In this document: positions 1 through 6,757 of the stretch, in pieces | Numbering within the stretch: the stretch's first letter is position 1 | How the letters are laid out: each line of letters starts with the position of its first letter | Assembly: GCA_001940655.1 (NCBI GenBank) | Contig: MBAA01000219.1 | Span: 35,205-43,787 of the forward strand | Origin: Promethearchaeota archaeon CR_4 | GTDB taxonomy: Archaea; Asgardarchaeota; Lokiarchaeia; Sigyniarchaeales; CR-4 | Direction: 5' to 3' | Length of the DNA: 8,583 nt | Notes under the pieces: generated by a model | What the model was told of the DNA's origin: nothing | The model's database searches: none | Seen by the model: only the letters and a program-made list of their open reading frames with translations | Translations under genes and position numbers: made by a program

Positions 1-729
1 AAAACCGTTCAAATTAGCGAAATCAAGTCCAATCTCATGATCCAAATTGCCCACGAGCTCAAGACGCCTCTCACTTCCATCCTCGGGTGGGCTGAACTAT
101 TATATAATGCAAAGAAACAGGGGGATAATTTGGATGCGTTCTTCAAACTTGAAGATCTTTTGAGTATCTTTCGCAATGCCGAAAGGCTTAACATTCTTAT
201 CAGTGAATTTCTCGATATGGGTCGTTTTGAACACGGTATGTTTGAAATAGTCAAGGTTCAAGCTAATTTCAGTAATATCCTAGAAAATGCGTTAAAAGCA
301 GTGGATAATCTGGCAGCAGAAAAAGCAATTAGAATCACTATAGATGCCGTACCTTTTGTGAATCTTTGCGTTGACCGGCGCCGGATGGAGCAAGTCATCA
401 TCCACTTACTCACGAATGCGATTAAATACTCTCCAGAGAAAACTCGGGTGACCATAAAGGCCAATATTGAGGAACATAATGCTCATAAGATGTTACGTGT
501 GCGAGTTATTGATGAGGGATACGGATTCGAGATCGAGGAACTTTCCAATGCTACGACACCATTCGCGAAGGCGTACACACGACAGCAACAGAAGCGGGTT
601 GTTCTAGGCTCTGGCCTCGGTCTGTACATCAGCCGGGGTATCATCGAACAACACGGTGGAACGCTTGAGATTCGGTCAGATGGTGCTAACTGTGGTACTC
701 AGATCGAAATCTTCTTGCCAATAGACTAA
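1..729 (+). CDS. Sensor histidine kinase, C-terminal part (HisKA + HATPase_c); 5' end outside window
   Basis: The reading frame is open from base 1, so the ATG at 37 is internal and the N-terminal sensor region lies upstream of the window. The visible 242 codons form a complete kinase core. The H-box AHELKTPLTS has its phospho-accepting His at 52-54. The N-box LLTNAIKYSP has its Asn at 415-417. The G1 box is DEGYGF, from 511, and the G2 box is GSGLGL, from 607. The protein ends in a typical HATPase tail (GTQIEIFLP). In this family the ATPase domain phosphorylates the His of the dimerisation domain, and the phosphate is passed to a response regulator; none is visible here. G1 has Glu where Asn is usual (DNGxG), but the adenine-binding Asp and the glycines are kept, so activity is plausible. 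Base composition is more GC-rich than the genes to the right. Family is certain; the signal it senses cannot be inferred. Confidence 0.92.
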   Translation, partial: KTVQISEIKSNLMIQIAHELKTPLTSILGWAELLYNAKKQGDNLDAFFKLEDLLSIFRNAERLNILISEFLDMGRFEHGMFEIVKVQANFSNILENALKAVDNLAAEKAIRITIDAVPFVNLCVDRRRMEQVIIHLLTNAIKYSPEKTRVTIKANIEEHNAHKMLRVRVIDEGYGFEIEELSNATTPFAKAYTRQQQKRVVLGSGLGLYISRGIIEQHGGTLEIRSDGANCGTQIEIFLPID

Positions 730-1770
730 TAAGAGTAGATTTCACTAAGTAAAAAAAAAAAATACCATACAAGGTAAATGAAGGCCAATATCAGACACAC
801 GCTTGCATTTGAGCTATTCGTCCTCGGTTGGAAGAAGGTGACGTTGCGAAAGGATGATTCGATGCTGAATCGATGTCTGTGCAATTCTTCGGTATCCACA
901 ATGGTGAGATGCCATTCCAGGGATTTGATCATAAGCTGGAACCCCCCGAACATCCACTTCCATATCACGTTGACCCATACCTCTTCGTACTTCCAGTTCT
1001 AGGGGGTAGTTGGAACCCAAAATCGCCGAAATTTCACCTTGGGTGTGTTAGTGGTCTTCCTAATGATTCCCTTGAAATAGCCGCGCACGGGACAGCGCCC
1101 GAAGAAAAGGAGGTTGTGGTCATTCAGGAAACGGAGTGTGTCGGCAGTGTTAAACTCACCATCGAAAAACACCATCTGGAAGCTTTATCCCTTGGAAAAT
1201 AATGGAATAGGTGGGTTAAGTGATCCGTGGTACTCTCACCCTTGTGCCGCAGAACGACCGCTACTACGCGCTTCTCGCCCCTCTCGAAGGGTTCGGCGGT
1301 TCATTAACTTCACGTTAGAGACGTGCCATTCTTGACGGGCATCTTGGTCGTATGCTGGATCACGTTCTTCGAGTACAACGAATCGCGTTGGAATTTGATG
1401 ACGAGGTATGCGTGGGTTCCCCGGAGCTTGCGCCGGAGGCACAGAAGCTGCTCCGGGAGCAATTAGAACTATTTTTTGATGTACCGGGTGATATGCTCCT
1501 CATAGATTGCATCGATGAAGCGAATAACGGTGTCTTCCAGGGATATAGGGGCGTCGAGAGCAAACTGGCTCTGGACGAACCAGAACTTGCCCCCCTAGCA
1601 AATGTCGGCGAAGAAATTGAGGGGAATGGGGGCCTTGTTAAAGGGCTCTTTTCATCGCCGCCTGGTGAACGGTAGGAATGCAAGATTCATTAGGAATCCG
1701 TCCACTAACTTCTTGGGGGGATGGTTGCCGTAGAATTGGGAAATGTGCTCGAATGTACGAATGTTTAATT
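726..1770 (-). pseudogene. Degenerate DDE transposase, ISH3/IS4-superfamily-like (insertion sequence remnant)
   Basis: No single frame is open, but fragments in several - strand frames read in order like an IS4-superfamily transposase. From the N-terminal side: a block with FALDAPISLEDTVIRF near 1500-1580; a block reading FQRDSLYSKNV then KMPVKNGTS near 1330-1400, resembling the first-Asp region (DFHDIPYYGK type) with the Asp lost; a strand reading RVVAVVLRHKGES near 1220-1290; FFDGEFNTADTLRFL with the second Asp at 1161-1163; and a C-terminal block, HRHRFSIESSFR then QPRTNSSNAS, with the third acidic residue Glu at 858-860. The last block follows the Y-x2-R-x3-E signature, with His for Tyr. 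Frameshifts and internal stops separate the blocks, so no functional protein can be made. The ends are fuzzy: the N-terminal limit near 1770 is the weakest part. A run of 12 A (751-762) lies in the tail. I did not find terminal inverted repeats or a target duplication. ISH3 is the best guess, by motif memory only. Confidence 0.65.
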
Positions 1771-1946
1771 TATTTTTTATAGAGGTTTGTGAAGAATTTT
1801 AACGATTTAGAGGTTCCCATTCGGTGTGAAGAAACTCCGCCATTTTGATGCGTATTACCGCGTAGGAAAGAGAGTCGGGCGAGCATCCTTCGCAGGAAAA
1901 TCGCCAATATATGCGTGGATTGGACAGGAAAAATAGAAGGATCCTC

Positions 1947-3242
1947 TTAAAATTCTCGAGGTAAGACCAGATGAAATCTCGAACCATTTCCAAGTTCACT
2001 TTCAACCCAAATTTTGCCATTGAGAAGAGTTACCAGTTCCTTGACAATAAATAATCCCAAACCCGTGCCCCCATACTTCTTTGAATATGGATTTTCAAGC
2101 TGTTGGAATGGTTGGAATAATTTTTGGATACCCTCTGGAGAAATACCTATCCCATTATCCCACACAATAATTTCGCATTTCTTTTCAATTTCTTTTAAAT
2201 CAATGCCAACTTCATTTCCATTTGGAGTGAATTTCAGAGCATTTTCAATTAAATGGTTTAAGATTTGACACAATTTCGTCTTATCGGTTTGTATAAAATC
2301 GTTTTTCAATTCATTTCTAATCTGAATCTGTATTTCCGGTTTATCAATGGACTTTTTCGAGGATTCAATGCATTTTTTTACGGATTCAGTTAAAGAGGCT
2401 TTTATCACATGTAGGTTCATTTGTTCCTTATCAATTTTCGTTACATCAAGAATATCGTTAATCATGGCGAGGAGGTGTTTTCCACTTTGAAGGATATTGT
2501 TTACTAATTCGCGTTGATCCGCATTAAACGGTCCAGGTATTTCATCGACTAAAACTTCGGAAAATCCAATAATTGAATTGAGCGGAGTACGCAATTCATG
2601 AGACATATTAGCGAGAAATTCTGTTTTTGCTTGATTTGCAACCTCCGCAGCTTTTTTCGCGCGTTCTAAGTTTTGGATCACAAGTTGAAGTTCTTTAGTG
2701 CGCTTCGCTATAATCTCTTCAAGATGTTCCTGATATCTCTCGTGTTCTAATCTCGCAGATAGTAAAGGGGCGATATCCCATGAAAACGATTCGAGTAATG
2801 TAACCTCTTCCGTTGTATAATCAACTGCTTTATCTGCAACAAGAATGAGTCCAATGGATTTACCTCCATAAAGGATGGGGGTGATTATCATTCGTGAGAA
2901 AGATTGAGAAAGGGAAATTTCTTTGAAAGGTTTATTTATGCAAATTGAACGTTGTTCTACTAAAACTTGATTCCAAATTCCTTCCCATTTTGTTCTTGGG
3001 ATTTTTGGGATTTTCTTTACAATTACTTCAATGTTATTTTCAATGTTTTCTTGAGGGGGAAACACGAGGGATCCGTCTTCTTCAATGTAACCAAATAATC
3101 CATAACAACTGTTAAAAATTCCTTGAAGTAAAAGTAAAATCGCTCCATAAACGTCATTATCCGGAATCCTTAGAAAAATGTCTCCAATCTGGTTTCTCAG
3201 TGTTAATTTACGAACCGTCGGGTTTTGTTCTTTTTCTGCCAT
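1947..3242 (-). CDS. Soluble GAF-domain sensor histidine kinase
   Basis: A 431-residue protein starting at the ATG read from 3242 downward. Residues about 15-165 look like a GAF sensor domain, with the typical end ITPILYGGKSIGLILVADK followed by a TTEEVTLLESF helix. Residues about 165-205 form a charged coiled-coil linker. The HisKA domain follows, with H-box SHELRTPLNS and phospho-accepting His215. The HATPase_c domain has Asn334 (N-box ENALKFTP), the G1 box DNGIGI at 362-367 and the G2 box GGTGLGL at 391-397. All catalytic motifs are canonical, so it should be active. There is no signal peptide or membrane segment, so it is probably a cytoplasmic sensor of a small ligand or redox state; the ligand cannot be read from the sequence. 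No receiver-domain gene adjoins it, so it is an orphan kinase here. An AT-rich TATA-like stretch (about 3261-3269 on the other strand) sits about 20-27 nt before the ATG, weakly suggesting a leaderless transcript. Confidence 0.95.
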   Translation of the reverse strand: MAEKEQNPTVRKLTLRNQIGDIFLRIPDNDVYGAILLLLQGIFNSCYGLFGYIEEDGSLVFPPQENIENNIEVIVKKIPKIPRTKWEGIWNQVLVEQRSICINKPFKEISLSQSFSRMIITPILYGGKSIGLILVADKAVDYTTEEVTLLESFSWDIAPLLSARLEHERYQEHLEEIIAKRTKELQLVIQNLERAKKAAEVANQAKTEFLANMSHELRTPLNSIIGFSEVLVDEIPGPFNADQRELVNNILQSGKHLLAMINDILDVTKIDKEQMNLHVIKASLTESVKKCIESSKKSIDKPEIQIQIRNELKNDFIQTDKTKLCQILNHLIENALKFTPNGNEVGIDLKEIEKKCEIIVWDNGIGISPEGIQKLFQPFQQLENPYSKKYGGTGLGLFIVKELVTLLNGKIWVESELGNGSRFHLVLPREF

Positions 3243-3736
3243 ATTAGGAACACATTTCCGGTTTTAATTTGATTATCTCTTGATTTTTTAGTTTCCATTC
3301 CCTTCCATATAGGTTTGAATCCGGAAATACCCTCTGAACTTATTCTAGTTTTGGGTATTTCAATATTTTTTTCATTGTTTCATTTTTTTCAGACATTTGA
3401 TCAGTTTATTGATGGTACGAGAGGGTTTTTTATTGAGTACGATATAATTATGATATACATTTATCTATATGGATACGTGGATATATAAATCTTTGCATAA
3501 CGAAAATATTCAATTCAAAATTAGACTCTTATCTAAAATGCTAATCAGTACTAACACTGAGAACAAAATAATATTCAGTTTTCTTTCTAAATGTTGTTTC
3601 AAGAAAAAATCGTCTTTGGGGTTAGAATTTCTAAAGATTATATACATAGATAAATCTAAATATTGATATATCTCTTTGATTTCATTACTAATAATTTTCT
3701 TTGAAAATATAAATAAAATTCACAAGTGGTAATAAA
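3243..3736. other. 494-bp AT-rich divergent intergenic region, no convincing gene
   Basis: This region separates the - strand GAF kinase from the + strand GTPase cluster, so it should hold promoters facing both ways. It is very AT-rich, with T tracts (around 3360-3390 and 3426-3432) and several TATA-like words (around 3440-3460 and 3480-3490, and the best one at 3708-3715). A 65-codon frame at 3469-3666 is rich in Lys, Ile and Ser, has no recognisable motif and no ribosome binding site, and is probably chance. No tRNA, CRISPR repeat or clear inverted repeat was seen. Confidence 0.7.
3703..3715 (+). promoter_or_regulatory. Putative archaeal BRE/TATA promoter of the ArsR-Arf-like fusion gene
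   Basis: The sequence GAAAATATAAATA contains a good archaeal TATA box (TATAAATA, 3708-3715) preceded by a purine-rich BRE-like stretch (3703-3707). The box begins 29 nt before the ATG at 3737. Transcription normally starts about 25 nt past the TATA box, so the mRNA would begin at or next to the start codon. This fits a leaderless transcript and the lack of a clear Shine-Dalgarno sequence. The surroundings are AT-rich, so chance matches are likely to be common. Confidence 0.4.
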
Positions 3737-4570
3737 ATGGAAATGAAAATTGAAAATGTTAAAAATCTCTTAAACATCCTCGCTGATCCGAAACGACTCG
3801 CGATAATTTATTCTCTTGAAAAGGTTCAGCGCACCGCGAGTGAAATCGAACAATTGATTCACACATCGCAACCCACAACTTCGTTTCATTTGAAGAAACT
3901 TATTGAAGCTAATATAATCACCTTCAAACAAGAAGGAATCTGGAAATACTACCAAGTTAGAGACCCACAAATTTTTGATCTTCTCTATTCAATAAATTCG
4001 TATATATCATCGTCTGATGTTTGGGCCGTTGAAAAACTACAAAAACAATCAAAAATTGTCGTTATGGGTTTAGATGGAAGTGGAAAAACGGCGATCATTC
4101 TGAGTTTAAAGGGAGATAAAAATCTACTTTCCTATTATTCATTACAACCTACCCCTGGATCAAAAACTATTCAAGATATTCGAGCAACATTTTGGGAATT
4201 AGGGGGGCAAGTGATATACCGTGAAGAATATCTCAAGAATCCAAATAATTACTTAGATGGAACTGACAAGTTAATCTATGTTATCGATGTGCAAAATACA
4301 ACTCGATATGCGGAAACATTAGGATACCTTAATCAAATTCTTAATACGCTGTCAATCGGAAAGCTGTTTTACAATTTGATTATTTTTCTGCATAAATTTG
4401 ATCCCATTTTAGCAAACCCCGAGGAGTTCACGGATGTAAAAATTCATGAACGATTGGTGAGCAAAATTGTAGCAATGATACCTCCGCAGCTAGATTGTCA
4501 AATTTATAAATCATCGATATTCACAGTATTCCAAAAATCGCTAATTATGCGAATAGGGTTATTTACTTAG
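3737..4570 (+). CDS. A1: ArsR-like winged-helix domain fused to an Arf-like small GTPase
   Basis: 277 residues in two domains. Residues about 5-90 are an ArsR-type winged helix: LADPKRLAIIYSLE (helix 1), TASEIEQLI (helix 2), SQPTTSFHLKKLIEANII (recognition helix) and the wing FKQEGIWKYYQV. No ArsR metal-binding Cys pair is seen. Residues about 105-277 are a G domain: P-loop GLDGSGKT 111-118, switch I Thr139 in LQPTPGSKT, G3 WELGGQ 153-158 with the catalytic-type Gln158, G4 HKFD 219-222 and G5 SSI 259-261. The Mg-coordinating Asp of G3 is replaced by Glu154, unlike in the neighbouring GTPases. The protein stops right after the last helix of the G domain, with no C-terminal tail and no lipidation site. 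The G domain is closest to A2 and A3 in this window, sharing YREEYLKNP-type switch II and HKxDP. I infer a DNA-binding regulator controlled by GTP state, or a GTPase that recruits one; its targets are unknown. First gene of the + strand cluster, behind a likely promoter. Confidence 0.9.
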   Translation: MEMKIENVKNLLNILADPKRLAIIYSLEKVQRTASEIEQLIHTSQPTTSFHLKKLIEANIITFKQEGIWKYYQVRDPQIFDLLYSINSYISSSDVWAVEKLQKQSKIVVMGLDGSGKTAIILSLKGDKNLLSYYSLQPTPGSKTIQDIRATFWELGGQVIYREEYLKNPNNYLDGTDKLIYVIDVQNTTRYAETLGYLNQILNTLSIGKLFYNLIIFLHKFDPILANPEEFTDVKIHERLVSKIVAMIPPQLDCQIYKSSIFTVFQKSLIMRIGLFT

Positions 4571-4670
4571 ATTTCATAACTTCTTGATATTTATTTACGG
4601 AAAACAACATTCTGAAACGTTTGATAAATCGCGAAGAATTTGAATAAACGGAATATTTGTCTTGATTTTT

Positions 4671-5600
4671 ATGGATATGGAAGAAAAACCAACTACGAAA
4701 TCCCCCCTTACCTATAAAAAAATTATCTTATGTGGGCCACCCGGTGCAGGTAAAACCACTGTAAAACAAATTTTCTTTGAAAAAGCAAATCCTCTACGAT
4801 TATTAAACACAACCCTCGAACCAACGAAAGGATTTGAAACGAGTATTTATCATCAATTGAAAAATGAGATTGCTGTTTTCGATCTCGGAGGGCAAGAGAA
4901 TAAACGCTGGTTTGATTCAGACCAAGAAATTTTCCTAGGTACGGATTTTATATTGTATATCTGTCCCGTTGTGATACCAATAAATGAAATTGCATCCTTT
5001 CTTTTCACGCTTTCACATATCATTCGAGATCAATGTCCTGATGCAAGATTACTTTTTTTGTATCATAAACGGGATTTAATAACGATCAGGGAATTAAACA
5101 AACGAATACGCACCCTACGCCAATTCCTTAATCAAAACACGCCAGAAATACTTGGCCGGATCACAATTTATCTAACCTCCATCGGAGAACTTTATTTCTT
5201 CACTACATACCGCATTTTTGAAGAAATCTTAAGAATGATCATCTCTCGCGAAAATTTTTATTTGAAATCAGAAACTCTTCAACAAGTGGAACTTTCCCTC
5301 AGAGTATTATTAGAATTCCTTCCAGAAGTTAAATATCACATAGATATGCTTATCTCACGGTATCATATCGCCCCGAGTGAAGCTCTGCTGGCATTAGGAA
5401 AATTAAAGGAAATGAATTTTGTAAAATATCATTATATTCCGGATGGAAAGATTTTGGAGAGTTTCCAATTAACCCAACAAGCTAAATTTTACGTTGCGGG
5501 TATCAAGAGAAATTTAATCTATCCTAATAAATTCACTGAAGATCTCCGCTCATGTCAAAATATATTTACTCTCTTCTCCCAGTTAAAAAAAAATATTTGA
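4671..5600 (+). CDS. R1: Rag/Gtr-like small GTPase with C-terminal winged helix
   Basis: 309 residues from the ATG at 4671; an in-frame TTG at 4662 is the only other upstream choice and lacks a ribosome binding site. A TATA-like TGAATAAA at 4641-4648 lies 30 nt before this ATG, fitting a leaderless message. The G domain has P-loop GPPGAGKT 22-29, switch I Thr52 in TLEPTKG, G3 FDLGGQ 70-75, G4 HKRD 132-135 and G5 TSI 169-171. The LEPTxG switch and HKxDL are features of Rag/Gtr GTPases. Eukaryotic Rags carry a roadblock domain after the G domain. Here residues about 205-275 instead look like a winged helix: helix YHIDMLISRYHI, turn, helix APSEALLALGKLKEMNFV, then the wing KYHYIPDGKILESFQLT. A helical linker (about 178-205) joins the two. 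A basic tail follows. Role inferred as a GTP switch linked to a DNA- or protein-binding module; a heterodimer with another G protein of the cluster, as Rags form, is possible but unproven. Confidence 0.9.
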   Translation: MDMEEKPTTKSPLTYKKIILCGPPGAGKTTVKQIFFEKANPLRLLNTTLEPTKGFETSIYHQLKNEIAVFDLGGQENKRWFDSDQEIFLGTDFILYICPVVIPINEIASFLFTLSHIIRDQCPDARLLFLYHKRDLITIRELNKRIRTLRQFLNQNTPEILGRITIYLTSIGELYFFTTYRIFEEILRMIISRENFYLKSETLQQVELSLRVLLEFLPEVKYHIDMLISRYHIAPSEALLALGKLKEMNFVKYHYIPDGKILESFQLTQQAKFYVAGIKRNLIYPNKFTEDLRSCQNIFTLFSQLKKNI

Positions 5601-5628
5601 TGGATTATAATTTAAGATTCGAGTGACA

Positions 5629-5637
5629 TTAATAAAT
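5629..5637 (+). promoter_or_regulatory. Possible TATA box ahead of Arf-like GTPase A2
   Basis: TTAATAAAT lies 49-57 nt before the ATG at 5686. With initiation about 25 nt downstream, the message would have a leader of roughly 30 nt, long enough to include the ribosome binding site at 5673-5679. It is weak evidence because AT-rich words are common here. Confidence 0.25.
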
Positions 5638-5672
5638 AGTGGGTCTGCGTTCATTGAATAAATGTGAAAGCA

Positions 5673-5679
5673 GGGAGAT
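5673..5679 (+). promoter_or_regulatory. Ribosome binding site of A2
   Basis: GGGAGAT ends 6 nt before the ATG at 5686 and partly matches the archaeal Shine-Dalgarno consensus (GGAGGTGAT). It supports this ATG as the start and contrasts with the upstream genes A1 and R1, which have no visible site. Confidence 0.5.
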
Positions 5680-5685
5680 AATTCT

Positions 5686-6459
5686 ATGAAAAATTCACAA
5701 TCTATAGCGAATCCCTTAAAGATTGGAATATTTGGACTTGATAATGCGGGAAAAACAACTATCGTTAAAATAATACAAGGTGAGCAGAATTTAGACATTT
5801 TAGCAACTTTACAACCAACGATTCAAGTTCAAATCGAACAATTTCCGACAAAAGATATGCAATGGGTTATCTGGGATTTTGGAGGGCAAGAGACATATCG
5901 TGAAGCATATCTGAAATCACCCCAAGAGTTTTTCGATGGTTTGGACATCCTAGTATATGTTTTCGATGTTCAAGATACCCAACGATTTGACATCGCGCAA
6001 AAGTATTTCACGATCTGTTTAGAGAGCTACAAGAAATTTTCTCCGAATCATCCAACTGTAGTGTTTTTGCATAAAGTAGATCCGGATTTGATAAAAACGC
6101 CTCAGATACAGAATAATCTTCGATATTTACACCGTCAGGTGCTTCAAATCGCGCGAGATCAACGTGTTTTCATCCGTGTGTGGAATTCTACAATATTTGA
6201 CTCGAAACTTCAGCTCCTCGCGATGATGGGCGGTAATGTCCCCAAACAGCTCGTACGAAATAAAATAACTCCCCCTATTATTCAAGAAATTAAAAAGATC
6301 CATCCCCGGTTGGCAATACCACCTTCCTTCGAGACTCAACCACAGGCGGTTACGAATCGGATGGATCAGGAAATTAGCAGGGATCAAAAACTAAAGAAAT
6401 TATCATTAGAGCGTAAACGCATAATTGAGGAAATAAAAGATATGCTTAAAACGCGTTAG
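5686..6459 (+). CDS. A2: Arf-like small GTPase with basic C-terminal helix
   Basis: 257 residues. The G domain (about 10-185) has P-loop GLDNAGKT 17-24, the form typical of Arf/Arl proteins, switch I Thr45 in LQPTIQ, G3 WDFGGQ 63-68 with Gln68, G4 HKVD 129-132 and G5 STI 168-170. Every residue expected for GTP binding and hydrolysis is present. Switch II continues as ETYREAYLKSP, shared with A1 and A3. There is no Gly2 or N-terminal amphipathic helix of the kind myristoylated in eukaryotic Arf; the N-terminus is short and polar. After the G domain comes a Pro/Ile-rich linker (about 186-222) and a strongly basic predicted helix (225-257) that ends KRIIEEIKDMLKTR, resembling the end of A3. That helix may bind a partner or acidic lipid surface (inference). 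The ATG has a ribosome binding site. Partner and pathway are unknown. It is also unclear whether it is co-transcribed with R1, 85 nt upstream. Confidence 0.93.
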   Translation: MKNSQSIANPLKIGIFGLDNAGKTTIVKIIQGEQNLDILATLQPTIQVQIEQFPTKDMQWVIWDFGGQETYREAYLKSPQEFFDGLDILVYVFDVQDTQRFDIAQKYFTICLESYKKFSPNHPTVVFLHKVDPDLIKTPQIQNNLRYLHRQVLQIARDQRVFIRVWNSTIFDSKLQLLAMMGGNVPKQLVRNKITPPIIQEIKKIHPRLAIPPSFETQPQAVTNRMDQEISRDQKLKKLSLERKRIIEEIKDMLKTR

Positions 6460-6668
6460 TGTTTTATAATTTGCAATTCCATTAATAATCTCTCAAAATT
6501 AAATTCTATTCTCAAATCTTTCCCGCCTAGCTAAATAAAACTAAAAGTAGTCGTAGCCTTTGTTTCTCGAAGGATTTTTTCATTCTAGGCGCTCTTAGAT
6601 TTGAAAGACTCGTATGATTAAATGGAGATCATAGAACAATCAGAATTGAATCAGTTCATAGTTCTCAA

Positions 6669-6681
6669 TTTTGTTTTTTTT
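6669..6681 (+). terminator. Possible U-tract terminator downstream of A2
   Basis: TTTTGTTTTTTTT on the coding strand, about 210 nt after the A2 stop and about 75 nt before the A3 start. Runs of U are sufficient for termination by archaeal RNA polymerase. No strong hairpin precedes it, and T runs are common by chance in this AT-rich DNA. Confidence 0.3.
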
Positions 6682-6747
6682 GGAGCTGCAGAGCTGAATA
6701 ACATTCTTAGGTTTAGTGGAAGAAGGAATTGATATCAGATTTTAATT

Positions 6748-6753
6748 GGGTGG
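6748..6753 (+). promoter_or_regulatory. Ribosome binding site deciding the A3 start
   Basis: GGGTGG, with the GGTG core of the archaeal Shine-Dalgarno consensus, sits 4 nt before the ATG at 6758. An in-frame TTG at 6746 overlaps its 5' edge and would place the site inside the gene, so the ATG is preferred. Confidence 0.5.
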
Positions 6754-6757
6754 AAAT

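Larger units (their letters stand above)
6460..6757. other. Non-coding gap between A2 and A3 with an inverted repeat and T tracts
   Basis: The largest gap within the GTPase cluster. It holds a perfect 7-bp inverted repeat (CGCCTAG 6524-6530, CTAGGCG 6585-6591). Inside that is a short stem, CCTT 6557-6560 with AAGG 6570-6573, followed by six T (6575-6580). A longer T tract, TTTT-G-T8, spans 6669-6681. Archaeal transcription can end at such U-rich stretches, so A2 transcription may stop here and A3 may start a new unit. The outer repeat spans a tRNA-like length, but no T or D arm can be folded, so I do not call a tRNA. A 36-codon frame from about 6622 has no supporting signal. Confidence 0.5.

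Noticed and set aside
873..1202. A 109-codon + strand frame
   Set aside because: Antisense to the transposase catalytic and C-terminal blocks; no protein-like motif of its own.
1352..1675. A 107-codon + strand frame and an equal-length - strand frame opposite it
   Set aside because: Both are other-frame readings of the decayed transposase, whose recognisable blocks lie in different - strand frames.
1799..2020. A 73-codon - strand frame overlapping the end of the GAF kinase
   Set aside because: It overlaps the conserved C-terminus of the kinase in another frame and has no recognisable content.
3469..3666. A 65-codon + strand frame in the intergenic region
   Set aside because: Lys/Ile/Ser-rich composition expected of translated AT-rich DNA, no motif, no ribosome binding site, and no link to either neighbour.
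4662..4670. TTG at 4662 as the start of R1
   Set aside because: No ribosome binding site; the ATG at 4671 fits the spacing to the TATA-like box and adds nothing missing from the G domain.
6524..6591. A tRNA gene suggested by the 7-bp terminal stem at tRNA-like spacing
   Set aside because: No T arm can be formed just inside the 3' strand, no D arm is visible and there is no anticodon stem.
6622..6732. A 36-codon frame with a hydrophobic centre upstream of A3
   Set aside because: No ribosome binding site, overlaps the T tract, and too short to support from sequence alone.
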